Source: Helicobacter sp. TUL
GTDB taxonomy: Bacteria > Campylobacterota > Campylobacteria > Campylobacterales > Helicobacteraceae
NCBI RefSeq assembly: GCF_002287135.1
Contig: NZ_NESU01000002.1
Coordinates: 141,778-205,777, forward strand
Direction: 5' to 3'
DNA: 64,000 bases
Every line of letters starts with the position of its first letter. Position 1 is the first letter of the stretch. Below the pieces are notes generated by a model that was not told the origin of the DNA, did not search any database, and was given only the letters and a program-made list of their open reading frames with translations. The position numbers were made by a program, and so were the translations under genes. Positions 1 through 8,418 of this stretch are shown here, one piece after another.

Positions 1-1
1 T

Positions 2-379
2 GCGAGTAAGCCATTGTATTTGCACGATGTTGATGTAACCAAAGAAGAATATTTTTTAGGATTCTTTCTTGTGGGAGCGTATCAAGAGGTGTTGGGTATG
101 CGACATAATCTTTTTACGCACCCTACAGAATTTAGCGTTGTATTTGATGATGATCTTAATAAAGGCTATGAGCTTTGCAATCTTTTGGAAGCGCAAACTA
201 TTCTTGATGTGCTTGATGACTTGGATTATGATACCAAAGAGATTGAGCGAATCCTAAAGCAATATATCGAGGAAAATCAGGATTTAGATTCAGATAGCAA
301 AAAAGAGGTGCTAGGACGCTTATATGTTATGCTTAGCGAAAATGGCTATCTCCGCACCATTAGTATCAAAAAGGGCTAA
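2..379 (+). CDS. speA: Biosynthetic arginine decarboxylase, C-terminal end (5' truncated by window)
   Basis: The reading frame is already open at the window edge, and only about 125 C-terminal residues are present. The stretch EEYFLGFFLVGAYQEVLG followed by HNLFTHPTEF and an acidic helical tail ending LSENGYLRTI matches the end of SpeA, the PLP-dependent enzyme that makes agmatine from arginine in polyamine synthesis. The PLP lysine lies outside the window. A TTG at 14 is internal, not a start. cysE begins one base after the stop, so the two are probably co-transcribed. Identification is from remembered family sequence. Confidence 0.85.
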   Translation, partial: ASKPLYLHDVDVTKEEYFLGFFLVGAYQEVLGMRHNLFTHPTEFSVVFDDDLNKGYELCNLLEAQTILDVLDDLDYDTKEIERILKQYIEENQDLDSDSKKEVLGRLYVMLSENGYLRTISIKKG

Positions 380-380
380 T

Positions 381-1079
381 ATGCAAGAGCGTAGTTTGTG
401 GCAACTCATTAAAGAGGATTTTAGTATTGTGAGGTTGCGTGACCCTGCGCTAGAGAGTAGAATCGAGCTATTTTTTTATCCGGGTGTGATTGCACTTGTG
501 CATTATAGGGTGGCACATTGGTTGTATGTGCGTGGGTTTCGGAGGTTGGCGCGTGTGCTTATGGGGATTACAGGCTTTATTACCAATGTTGATATTCACC
601 CAGAAGCAAAGATTGGTAGGCGTGTTTTTATTGATCATGCTATTGGTGTGGTGATAGGACAAACATCGATTATAGGCGATGATGTAACCATTTATCAAGG
701 TGTGAGTTTAGGTGGCGTGAGTTTGGATAAGGTCAAGCGCCACCCTACCATAGAAAATGGCGTTGTGATTGGGGCTGGAGCAAAAGTGTTGGGTGATATT
801 ACCATAGGGGCAAATGCAAAGATTGGTGCAAATTCTGTGGTTATACGCGATGTCCCACCTGAATGCACAGCAGTAGGCATACCTGCACGCGTGATTGTCA
901 AGGGTAGATCCAAAGAGGCAAGTGCAGCAAACAAACTTCCTGATATTGATAGGGTGCTTTTTGAGTATTTGTGTAAGCGTTTGCAGATTCTAGAGCAGAC
1001 AAGTTCCAAAGACTGCACCAAAGAGCTTGAGAATCTAAATGCGTTGTATAAGCAATTTTTAGAATCGCTAAAATCTTAG
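381..1079 (+). CDS. cysE: Serine O-acetyltransferase
   Basis: This 232-residue protein acetylates L-serine with acetyl-CoA, the first committed step of cysteine synthesis in the cytoplasm. An alpha-helical N-terminus (about 1-70) precedes a left-handed beta-helix of hexapeptide repeats (about 70-185). The motif FIDHAIGVVIGQTSIIGDDV and the following YQGVSLGG are typical of CysE. I chose the ATG at 381, one base after the speA stop; the frame is open further upstream, but that start would lie inside speA. The C-terminal tail (about 190-232) is polar and helical. A YbgC-like gene follows after 8 bases. Confidence 0.92.
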   Translation: MQERSLWQLIKEDFSIVRLRDPALESRIELFFYPGVIALVHYRVAHWLYVRGFRRLARVLMGITGFITNVDIHPEAKIGRRVFIDHAIGVVIGQTSIIGDDVTIYQGVSLGGVSLDKVKRHPTIENGVVIGAGAKVLGDITIGANAKIGANSVVIRDVPPECTAVGIPARVIVKGRSKEASAANKLPDIDRVLFEYLCKRLQILEQTSSKDCTKELENLNALYKQFLESLKS

Positions 1080-1087
1080 GAAATGCA

Positions 1088-1510
1088 ATGCAGACATATC
1101 AAGTGAGAATCTATTTTGAGGATACAGATTGTGGTGGGATTGTCTATCACACAAACTATATCAAATATTGCGAACGTGCACGAAGCGAGATATTCTTTGC
1201 CAACACTATGCAGCCATATAGCGGAAATTGTGGTTTTGTGGTTAGTGGTTTGGAGGCAAAATTTTATGCGAGTGCTAAGCTAGGCGATGTGCTAGAGGTG
1301 CGAACAGAGGTATTGCAGATGAGACAGACTTCCGTGCGTCTTAGACAAGACATATACAGAATCACTCAAGGACATAATACATCTAGCCTTTCGCCTACAA
1401 CACAAGATCGTATCTTTGGTATGGAGGTAACACTTGCATTTGTTGATATTATCCACCAAAAGATTACCAAGATTCCAGATGAATTTGTAACATTATTGCA
1501 AGGAGTGTAA
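1088..1510 (+). CDS. ybgC: YbgC-family hotdog acyl-CoA thioesterase
   Basis: This 140-residue single hotdog-domain protein has the family signature near its N-terminus: FEDTDCGGIVYHTNYIKYCE, where the Asp of DTD is the catalytic residue in characterised relatives. The family hydrolyses acyl-CoA or acyl-ACP thioesters; the H. pylori homologue is HP0496. It sits between cysE and a DUF493 gene, and HP0496 and HP0495 are likewise neighbours in H. pylori. The stop TAA at 1508-1510 directly abuts the next ATG. The physiological substrate cannot be read from sequence. Confidence 0.88.
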   Translation: MQTYQVRIYFEDTDCGGIVYHTNYIKYCERARSEIFFANTMQPYSGNCGFVVSGLEAKFYASAKLGDVLEVRTEVLQMRQTSVRLRQDIYRITQGHNTSSLSPTTQDRIFGMEVTLAFVDIIHQKITKIPDEFVTLLQGV

Positions 1511-1780
1511 ATGCAACACATTCATAACGATTTAGAGCAAACTCCACAGATTACATATCCTACTTTGTGGGAGTATGTTGTGATTGGCAGAGATGAAACA
1601 CAGGTGCAAAATGCCATTTTTGAAGCCATTAATAACCCTTATGAGATTATAAAAACTCGTTTTTCTAATGGCGGAAAATTCGTGAGCGTGCATATCAAAC
1701 TCGAGGTAGATTCTCAAGAACAGCGCGACGCGATTTTTAGCACACTATCAAAACACCAACATGTCACAATGGTTATTTAA
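1511..1780 (+). CDS. DUF493 (YbeD/HP0495-like) small protein
   Basis: This is an 89-residue alpha/beta protein of the DUF493 family, a ferredoxin-like ACT-type fold. The conserved core is seen in PTLWEYVVIGRD and the block around KTRFSNGGKFVSVHIKLEV. Function is not established; regulatory or ligand-binding roles are guessed from the fold. It starts immediately after the ybgC stop, and its own stop overlaps the mqnA start (TAATG at 1778-1782), so translation is probably coupled. Length is normal for the family. Confidence 0.85.
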   Translation: MQHIHNDLEQTPQITYPTLWEYVVIGRDETQVQNAIFEAINNPYEIIKTRFSNGGKFVSVHIKLEVDSQEQRDAIFSTLSKHQHVTMVI

Positions 1781-2472
1781 TGCGTTTTGGAAAAATTGCA
1801 TATCTTAATCTTTTGCCCTTTGATGTGTGTATCAAAGCCTATCCACTGCCCTCATATATGAAAAAGTGCATTGCACTTAAAAAATCCTTTCCCTCAAAGC
1901 TTAATCAAGATTTCTTGTTTAGGCGCATTGATGCGGGATTTATCTCATCGATTGCTGGTTATGCATCACATTATAAACATAAGGTATGTCCTAGCGGTAT
2001 CATCGCCAAAGGTGCAGTATGGAGTGTGATTGTCAAAAAAGGCAGTGGCTTTGATTACCAATCTGATACTTCCAATGCGCTTTCGCAGGTTTTGGGGTTG
2101 CAAGGTGAGGTGCTCATCGGTGATAGGGCGCTTAAGTTTAGATACGATGGCGGTGAATTTGAAGATATGGGAGAAAAATGGTGGGATCGCACCAAACTAC
2201 CCTTTGTCTTTGGGCGTTTGTGCTTTAGTAGCTATGGAGAGCTTTTAGGGCGTATTAGCAAGGCATTTAATAAGCGTTATGGGACTAAACACAAAAAAAT
2301 TCCCCACTATATGCTTATGGCAGCTTCGCATAGGAGTGGGATAGAATCTTGGTATATTGCAGAGTATTTGGAGCATATTTTTTATGCTATAGGACCAAAG
2401 GAAAAAAGAGGTTTAGAGCGATTTTATCGGCAAGTGCGTTTGAAGCGTATCAAACGCCCACACAGATTCTAA
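1780..2472 (+). CDS. mqnA: Chorismate dehydratase, futalosine menaquinone pathway
   Basis: The opening MRFGKIAYLNLLPF is characteristic of MqnA, which dehydrates chorismate to 3-[(1-carboxyvinyl)oxy]benzoate, the first step of the futalosine route to menaquinone. The 230-residue protein has the periplasmic-binding-protein-like two-lobe fold expected of the family; the segment around IDAGFISSIAG lies in the ligand cleft of relatives. This route is the standard one in Helicobacter and Campylobacter. The start overlaps the previous stop by one base. The 72-base gap to convergent obgE shows no obvious terminator. Confidence 0.88.
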   Translation: MRFGKIAYLNLLPFDVCIKAYPLPSYMKKCIALKKSFPSKLNQDFLFRRIDAGFISSIAGYASHYKHKVCPSGIIAKGAVWSVIVKKGSGFDYQSDTSNALSQVLGLQGEVLIGDRALKFRYDGGEFEDMGEKWWDRTKLPFVFGRLCFSSYGELLGRISKAFNKRYGTKHKKIPHYMLMAASHRSGIESWYIAEYLEHIFYAIGPKEKRGLERFYRQVRLKRIKRPHRF

Positions 2473-2544
2473 AAACTAAGCCAAATATATTCTCATATCC
2501 ACTACTTTTTGTGGCAAAAGTGCGTTTTACCAAAAACTTAGTAT

Positions 2545-3555
2545 TTAGGGATTTTGTGCAGAGTTTGATTGCAAGGCTTCAAAAAGTGCAAAAACAAGTT
2601 CCTTGGTCCCTTGATGGGCTACAGCCGAAATAGGCAGGATAAAATGTGGTGTGTGTGCGTGTGAGGCACAAAGGGATTGGAGTGAATCTAGCTCTGGTGT
2701 ATGCACATCGCATTTGCTAACTACAATCCCAAAATTTCGCTGACTTAAGGCAGGGGAAAAATTTTCAAGTTCTCGCACTAGATTTGTGTATTGCGTGCAG
2801 ATATCCATTTCTCTTGCACTATCAAGCACAAAAAGTAAAAATTTCGTGCGCTCAATATGTTTCAGGAATCTTAATCCCAATCCCTTGCCTTCACTCGCAC
2901 CCTCGATGATTCCCGGAATATCTGCCATTACAAAAGAATGCAATTCATCAACTTCCACTACCCCTAAGTGTGGTGTGATTGTGGTAAATTCATAATTGGC
3001 AATTTCTGGTTTTGCATTTGAAAGTGTTGAGATAAGCGTGGATTTGCCTACATTTGGGTAGCCCACGAGCCCAACATCAGCGATAAGCTTGAGTTCTAGG
3101 CGGATATGCAGTTCTTTTCCTGGGATACCTTTTTGGGCGTGTGTAGGGGCTTGATTGCGCGCGGTTTTAAATCGTGCGTTGCCTAATCCACCCTTGCCAC
3201 CCTCTAGGAGTTTTACGCGCATTGCATTCTCACCAAAATCCGCCAAAACCTCACCACTATCAAAGTCTAGAATCTGCGTGCCAAGTGGCACTTTGATAAT
3301 GAGATTCTCGCCACTTTTCCCATTACAATTGCGTGGTGCACCATTTGCACCATTTTGTGCGCGATAATGTTTTTTGCCACGAAAATTTGCTAAGGTGTGT
3401 GCATTTGGATCTACTTCGATGATTACATCGCCACCCTTGCCACCATCTCCGCCATCAGGTCCGCCTTGTATGACAAATTTTTCACGCAAAAAACTTACGC
3501 CACCAGCACCACCATTACCAGAAAATACAAAAATATCAGCACTATCGACAAACAT
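2545..3555 (-). CDS. obgE: GTPase ObgE/CgtA, ribosome assembly
   Basis: This 336-residue protein has the glycine-rich Obg domain (about 1-158; repeated GG motifs such as [13 protein letters not shown]) followed by a GTPase domain with G1 at about 165-172 (GYPNVGKS) and G3 DIPGIIEGA. Obg proteins bind the 50S subunit and coordinate ribosome maturation with stress signals. The C-terminal OCT domain of some Obg proteins is absent; the protein ends soon after the G domain. The ATG at 3555 has AAGGA upstream. The gene is convergent with mqnA and lies downstream of flaA on the same strand, separated by about 160 bases. Confidence 0.95.
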   Translation of the reverse strand: MFVDSADIFVFSGNGGAGGVSFLREKFVIQGGPDGGDGGKGGDVIIEVDPNAHTLANFRGKKHYRAQNGANGAPRNCNGKSGENLIIKVPLGTQILDFDSGEVLADFGENAMRVKLLEGGKGGLGNARFKTARNQAPTHAQKGIPGKELHIRLELKLIADVGLVGYPNVGKSTLISTLSNAKPEIANYEFTTITPHLGVVEVDELHSFVMADIPGIIEGASEGKGLGLRFLKHIERTKFLLFVLDSAREMDICTQYTNLVRELENFSPALSQRNFGIVVSKCDVHTPELDSLQSLCASHAHTPHFILPISAVAHQGTKELVFALFEALQSNSAQNP

Positions 3556-3667
3556 TGTGAAATATCCTTAGATTCTATAAGAGTATCAAGAAAATTGTAG
3601 CTTAAGATTCAAAAAATTGGGCTTAGGATAATCTATCAAAAGAGGTAAAAAGAAGCACTTGAAGTAT

Positions 3668-3689
3668 GCTAGAGGTAAGCACCTCTAGC
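3668..3689 (-). terminator. Hairpin downstream of flaA
   Basis: A perfect 9-bp stem (GCTAGAGGT / ACCTCTAGC) with a 4-base loop lies about 25 bases past the flaA stop. On the flaA strand no T-run follows the stem, although one precedes it, so it is not a textbook intrinsic terminator. It may instead protect the 3' end of this abundant mRNA. Confidence 0.5.
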
Positions 3690-3714
3690 AAAAAGTAAGG
3701 CATAACCCTTAAGA

Positions 3715-5310
3715 CTAGTTAAGAAGTCTTAAGATGTTTTGTTGAACCGCGTTAGCTTGAGAAAGTGCATAACTTCCAGATTGAGCCAAGATATTTAGCT
3801 TACTAAATTCTGAGCTTTCAGCTGCAAAATCCACCTCTCTAATTTGTGATTCAGCTGCTTTAACATTCACTTGAGTAATAGTGATGTTATTAACAGTGCT
3901 TACCATTTGTCCTTGAACAGAACCGAGGTCTGCACGGATTTTATCGAGAATTTTTGTAGCAGATTCTGCGATATCCATTGTTACCATTGCACCTCTTAGA
4001 GAAGTTACACCTGCACCAAGGTTTTTTGATTCGTCGATAAACACACCATTAAAGTTACCACCAGAAGCTGAACGAATATCTTTGTCAAAAGAACCTGTTA
4101 CATCACGCAAGTTCACGGTAGCTTCAGCAACTGTTTGATCTGTGTTGTAACCTGTTGCACTAATACCTGCTCCGCTTATTACAATGTCTCTTGCATCAGT
4201 TCTTACAAGTGAAAGGCGTCCAAGGTTCCAGTTACCACCATTTTTAACATCTGGACCTGCAGTAATATCTTTGCCACCATTGACTTTTTCTATTGCAAGC
4301 ACGCCAGCGGCTTGTTGTTGAGTTTGTCCATTGCCTTGAGCTTGTTGGTTTTGCCCTTGTTGTGCTACCGCACCTGTTGTAGAGAATTGAATCCCACGAC
4401 CATCGGTGCTACGCAAATTCAAACGACCAAGGTTATCTGTATAAGCTTCTACACCTGTATCCATTGTAGCGGCATTGATAGCTTGCACCAAACGACCATC
4501 GCTATCGTTATCTTTAATACCAATAATATCACCAATTGAGAATCCATTAAGGATCACACCACCAAGGCTTCCCGCTTTGACAGCTTCATCTGAAGTTGTG
4601 ATAACATTGGCAGTTGCACGCACACCTGTTTTATCAGAGTTTTTGTTGATAACCTCTACAAGTGCTCCCAAACCTGTGCCAGCAGATGAAGAGATTTTTA
4701 CAGATTCAAGCTCTACATCATTAACACCATCGACATTAACAAACTTCAACTTCACTTCACCAGTTGCTGTAACATTCTGACCTGTTTCAAGTCTCACTTG
4801 ACCGATTTTGTTAGACACAGCCGCACCAATAGATGCTTTAATCGTTTGGTTAGAGTAAGCACCTACTTGGAATTCTTTGTTAGAGAATGATCCAGAAAGC
4901 AATGCAAGACCATTGTAAGTAGTTGTGTTACCGATATTATCCAAACCTTCAATAAGGCGTTTAATGTCCGCTTGGATTGCTTGACGAGATTGTGTTGATT
5001 GTCCATCTTGTCCTGCTTGAACCGCTTTGACTTTGATTGTGTCTAGGATTTTTAATTGTTCGTCCATCGCCTTATCCGCAATTTGGATAATCCCCATACC
5101 ATCGTTTGTGTTTCTGATAGCTTGACCTAATGCACTTGCTTGAGATCGCAAACTATCGGCAATAGTCATACCTGAAGAGTCATCTGCTGCCTTATTAATT
5201 CTAAGACCAGAACTCAACTTTTCAAGTGAGTTTTTCATATTGTATTGGGTGAATGTCCCTTGAGCTGCTGCGTTAAGTGCGCTAACGTTAGTGTTGACTT
5301 GGAAAGCCAT
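3715..5310 (-). CDS. flaA: Flagellin A, major filament subunit
   Basis: This 531-residue flagellin has the conserved D0/D1 N-terminus ([20 protein letters not shown], then [18 protein letters not shown]) and C-terminus ([11 protein letters not shown] to QQNILRLLN) that polymerise and are recognised by the flagellar export system. It matches H. pylori FlaA much better than FlaB throughout, including [19 protein letters not shown]. pylori FlaA is 510 residues; most of the extra length is a Gln/Asn/Gly-rich insert at about residues 317-335 in the surface-exposed variable domain (DNA 4306-4362). The SD is AAGGAG six bases before ATG. A sigma-28-like promoter and a leader hairpin lie upstream. Confidence 0.95.
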   Translation of the reverse strand: MAFQVNTNVSALNAAAQGTFTQYNMKNSLEKLSSGLRINKAADDSSGMTIADSLRSQASALGQAIRNTNDGMGIIQIADKAMDEQLKILDTIKVKAVQAGQDGQSTQSRQAIQADIKRLIEGLDNIGNTTTYNGLALLSGSFSNKEFQVGAYSNQTIKASIGAAVSNKIGQVRLETGQNVTATGEVKLKFVNVDGVNDVELESVKISSSAGTGLGALVEVINKNSDKTGVRATANVITTSDEAVKAGSLGGVILNGFSIGDIIGIKDNDSDGRLVQAINAATMDTGVEAYTDNLGRLNLRSTDGRGIQFSTTGAVAQQGQNQQAQGNGQTQQQAAGVLAIEKVNGGKDITAGPDVKNGGNWNLGRLSLVRTDARDIVISGAGISATGYNTDQTVAEATVNLRDVTGSFDKDIRSASGGNFNGVFIDESKNLGAGVTSLRGAMVTMDIAESATKILDKIRADLGSVQGQMVSTVNNITITQVNVKAAESQIREVDFAAESSEFSKLNILAQSGSYALSQANAVQQNILRLLN

Positions 5311-5334
5311 GATATACTCCTTTATGTATGTTTG

Positions 5335-5354
5335 CTTGCACTTCCTTGTGCAAG
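5335..5354 (-). promoter_or_regulatory. flaA leader hairpin with GGA loop (putative CsrA site)
   Basis: In the flaA 5' leader, read on the minus strand, a perfect 7-bp stem CTTGCAC/GTGCAAG encloses the six-base loop AAGGAA. A GGA presented in a hairpin loop is the classic CsrA target. A second GGA lies in the Shine-Dalgarno AAGGAG at 5317-5322, giving the two-site layout usual for CsrA-repressed mRNAs. CsrA is reported to control flagellin translation in Campylobacter. Binding here is inference. Confidence 0.6.
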
Positions 5355-5365
5355 TTAGAAGCTAA

Positions 5366-5388
5366 ATCGGATATGGGACAAATTTTTA
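5366..5388 (-). promoter_or_regulatory. Sigma-28 (FliA)-type promoter of flaA
   Basis: Read on the minus strand, TAAA (5385-5388) is followed 15 bases later by CGATTT (CGAT at 5366-5369; context ATCCGATTTAG). This resembles the FliA consensus TAAA-N15-GCCGATAA, with a spacing about two bases short of ideal when the CGAT cores are aligned. It lies about 56 bases upstream of the flaA ATG, upstream of the leader hairpin. FlaA in Helicobacter is a class 3, FliA-dependent gene. Confidence 0.7.
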
Positions 5389-5437
5389 AATATTTTTTTG
5401 GTAAAATTCCCCAAATTTTGTCGGAACTAGGTGAGCG

Positions 5438-6544
5438 ATGGATATACAATTTATTAATCTAAAGGCACAATATAGGGCTTATAAAGATGAGATAGATACA
5501 GCGATACAAGAGGTTTTGGATTCTAGTGCATATGTTATGGGTCCAAGTGTGCATACATTAGAATCTAATCTTAGTGCATTTTGTAATGCTCGGTATGCGC
5601 GTGCAGTTTCTAGCGGCACAGACGCACTACTTATTGCACTTATGGCACTTGGGATACAAAAAGATGATGAGGTTATTACAACACCTTTTACATTTATTGC
5701 TACTGCTGAAATGATTGCGCTTTTGGGTGCAAAACCTGTTTTTGTTGATATTGATGAGGCGACATATAACATCGATCCCTCTAAAATAGAATCTGCCATA
5801 TCACCACGCACTAAGGCGATTATTCCTGTGAGTTTGTATGGATTACCTGCGGATATGGATAGTATCAATGCTATCGCCAATGCACATAACATCGCCGTGA
5901 TAGAAGATGCGTGTCAAAGTTTTGGTGCAACATACAAAGGCAAATATTCGTGTAACCTCTCTACAATAGGCGTAACAAGCTTTTTCCCATCTAAGCCACT
6001 TGGGTGTTATGGCGATGGTGGCGCGGTATTTTGCAATGATGAAGCGCTTGATTCTAAAATCGGATCTATCCTTAATCACGGGCAAATTGGGCGTTATATG
6101 CATAAATACATAGGACTTAATGGGCGTTTAGATTCTATACAATGCGCGGTGCTTAACGCCAAGCTTAAGCATTTTCACCAAGAGATTGCCAAGCGTGAGG
6201 AGATAGCACATATCTATACACGCAACCTAAAAAATCTCATTTTGCCACAGATTCCAAGCGATCGCACAAGTGTATATGCGCAATATTCGGTGCGATTGGC
6301 TGATGAGAGATTTACGCGTGAAAAAGTGCTAGATATGCTACAAAACAAAGGCATTCCTACGGCTATACATTATCCGCTACCTTTGCATTTACAAGAATCT
6401 TTGGCATATTTGGGTTACAAACAAGGTGCATTCCCTGTGAGCGAGAGAATCTCACGCGAGATTTTTTCTTTGCCTTTTAGTGCCTTCTTGAGTGAGCAAG
6501 AGCAGAGCTATATTATAGAATCTCTTAATGCTTTGCTTAGCTAG
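5438..6544 (+). CDS. DegT/DnrJ/EryC1/StrS sugar aminotransferase (WbpE/WlbE-like)
   Basis: This 368-residue PLP-dependent aminotransferase acts on nucleotide-linked keto-sugars. The opening IQFINLKAQYRAYKDEID, the SSGTDALLIAL pocket, the VIEDACQSFGATYKG strand and the PLP-lysine block SFFPSKPLGCYGDGGA are typical of the WbpE/WlbE branch, which aminates UDP-3-keto-GlcNAcA. A Gfo/Idh/MocA dehydrogenase follows after 15 bases, the usual partner (WbpB/WlbA). No matching acetyltransferase (WbpD) is in the window. The gene is divergent from flaA across 127 bases, which hints at a surface or flagellar glycan role, but that is inference. PseC is an alternative family member, considered less likely because of the neighbour. 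Confidence 0.82.
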   Translation: MDIQFINLKAQYRAYKDEIDTAIQEVLDSSAYVMGPSVHTLESNLSAFCNARYARAVSSGTDALLIALMALGIQKDDEVITTPFTFIATAEMIALLGAKPVFVDIDEATYNIDPSKIESAISPRTKAIIPVSLYGLPADMDSINAIANAHNIAVIEDACQSFGATYKGKYSCNLSTIGVTSFFPSKPLGCYGDGGAVFCNDEALDSKIGSILNHGQIGRYMHKYIGLNGRLDSIQCAVLNAKLKHFHQEIAKREEIAHIYTRNLKNLILPQIPSDRTSVYAQYSVRLADERFTREKVLDMLQNKGIPTAIHYPLPLHLQESLAYLGYKQGAFPVSERISREIFSLPFSAFLSEQEQSYIIESLNALLS

Positions 6545-6559
6545 AGTATAGGTGGAAGT

Positions 6560-7573
6560 ATGGATCGCAAAATTGTAAAAATTGGGCTTTTAGGCATTGG
6601 CAAAATGGGTCAAAACCACCTACGCAACCTTAATCTTTTAAAAAATGTTGAAGTAAGCTTTATTTATGATGTGAATAAAGAATTATTAGAAAAAAGTGCA
6701 AAAGAATTTGATGTGTATGCGCTCCAAGATGAAAGTGAGCTAGAAAATGCTTTGCAAAATAGCGATGGCGTGATTATTGTTACGCCGACTTTTACGCATT
6801 TTGACTATATCCAAAAAGTAAGCGATCATATCAAAAATATTTTTGTCGAAAAGCCCCTAACCGATACGCTTGATACAACCCAAATCATCGTAGATGCTGC
6901 ACGCAATAAAAATCTCTGTATCCAAGTAGGATTTATTGAGCGCTATAATCCTGCTATTGCTGCTTTGCGGGAATTACTAAAAAATTCTCCACGCATTTTT
7001 AGTGTGGATTTTGTCCGCACCAATAAAATGAGCAACCGCATTACAGATGTTGATGTTGTAATGGATTTGATGATTCACGATATTGATTTGAGTTTGCTTT
7101 TTAATGGAGAAGCGCGTGAGGTGCAAGCCCATGGTGTCGTGATTAATGGTATGATTGAATATGCGCGTGCGATTATCACGCATAAAAATGGTGCTTTTAG
7201 CACGATTACAGCTTCGCGTATCACAGAAAAGAGAATCCGCCAAATTACTGCTACTTGCGAAGATATGTATATTGATTGTAATCTTTTGAGCAAAGAAGTG
7301 CTAATCAACAAGCAAACTATCGAGCAACATTTACACAATATCTCTATTTCATCGCGCAGTGAGAGTATCGAGGTGCGACCACAGGAAGCCTTGCTTTTGG
7401 AATTGCTCGATTTTAGCAATATGTGTCGCGCTAATTCTAGGGATTCTCAAGTATCCAATACTGCACCAAAAAATGAGATCGCGCCCAATGAAATTGATGG
7501 GCAAAATGCTATGAAAATTGCCAACCAAATACAAAATATCATTTATACAACTCATACCAAAGGAATACAATGA
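6560..7573 (+). CDS. Gfo/Idh/MocA-family sugar dehydrogenase (WlbA/WbpB-like)
   Basis: This 337-residue protein has an N-terminal NAD-binding Rossmann fold (VKIGLLGIGKMGQNHLRN), the family motif FVEKPLTD at about residues 95-102, and VGFIERYNPA, which is shared with WlbA/WbpB enzymes that oxidise UDP-GlcNAcA at C3. With the preceding aminotransferase it would make a 3-amino uronic acid nucleotide sugar. The C-terminal 30 residues are polar and poorly conserved. The stop overlaps the bioB ATG by four bases (ATGA), so it is co-translated with a functionally unrelated gene. Confidence 0.82.
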   Translation: MDRKIVKIGLLGIGKMGQNHLRNLNLLKNVEVSFIYDVNKELLEKSAKEFDVYALQDESELENALQNSDGVIIVTPTFTHFDYIQKVSDHIKNIFVEKPLTDTLDTTQIIVDAARNKNLCIQVGFIERYNPAIAALRELLKNSPRIFSVDFVRTNKMSNRITDVDVVMDLMIHDIDLSLLFNGEAREVQAHGVVINGMIEYARAIITHKNGAFSTITASRITEKRIRQITATCEDMYIDCNLLSKEVLINKQTIEQHLHNISISSRSESIEVRPQEALLLELLDFSNMCRANSRDSQVSNTAPKNEIAPNEIDGQNAMKIANQIQNIIYTTHTKGIQ

Positions 7574-8415
7574 ATCCAAAAGAAATTTTTTTATGCTCTA
7601 TTTGCAATGTAACTTCCGGAAATTGCGCAGAGGATTGCAAATATTGCACTCAATCTTCTCATTACAATACAAATGTTCCTACATACAAAAATAAACCTAT
7701 AGAGGATATTTTGCACGAAGCAAGAAGCCTTAAAGAATACGGCGCACTTGGGTTTTGTCTTGTAACCTCTGGGCGCGGGTTAGATTCTAAAAAATGTGAA
7801 TATATCGCACAAGCTGCACGCGCGATTAAAGAGGCGGATTTGGGCTTACATATTATCGCGTGTTGTGGGAGAGCGGATTTGGATTCACTCAAATACCTTA
7901 AGGCAAATGGTGTGGATAGCTATAACCATAATCTTGAAACTTCTAAGAATTTTTTCCCACAAGTTTGTAGCACCCATACTTGGAGTGAGCGTTTTGAGAC
8001 TTGCGAGAATGCACTAAAAGCAGAGCTTGGGCTATGTTCAGGAGGGATTTTTGGTTTGGGAGAGAGTTGGGAAGATAGGATTGATATGCTTAAGACATTG
8101 CAGATTCTCACACCTCATTCTAGCCCTATAAATTTTTATATCGCTAACCCAAATTTGCCTATAAAAGCTCCTAAACTTAGCAAAGAAGAAGCACTTGATT
8201 GCGTGGCATTAGCGCGTGAATTTTTACCAAAAACGCGTTTGATGATAGCTGGTGGGCGAGAGCATATCTTTGGTGAGGATCAAAAAAAGCTTTTTGAATG
8301 TGGGATAAATGCGGTTGTGCTAGGTGATTATCTCACGACAAAAGGCGAGGCTCCCAAAAACGATGTTGATCGCATACTTTCATATGGATACACACCCGCG
8401 ACAAGTTGCCATTAA
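7570..8415 (+). CDS. bioB: Biotin synthase (radical SAM)
   Basis: This 281-residue enzyme inserts sulfur into dethiobiotin. The radical-SAM cluster motif CAEDCKYC is near the N-terminus, followed by TQSSHYNT, typical of BioB. Conserved SYNHNLETS and GLGESWEDR blocks and the ending GEAPKNDVDRI also fit. H. pylori BioB (HP1406) is about the same length, and its neighbour HP1407 is the YihY-family gene, as here. Biotin synthases of this clade are shorter than the E. coli enzyme (346 residues). The start overlaps the upstream gene by four bases. Confidence 0.95.
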   Translation: MNPKEIFLCSICNVTSGNCAEDCKYCTQSSHYNTNVPTYKNKPIEDILHEARSLKEYGALGFCLVTSGRGLDSKKCEYIAQAARAIKEADLGLHIIACCGRADLDSLKYLKANGVDSYNHNLETSKNFFPQVCSTHTWSERFETCENALKAELGLCSGGIFGLGESWEDRIDMLKTLQILTPHSSPINFYIANPNLPIKAPKLSKEEALDCVALAREFLPKTRLMIAGGREHIFGEDQKKLFECGINAVVLGDYLTTKGEAPKNDVDRILSYGYTPATSCH

Positions 8416-8418
8416 TCG

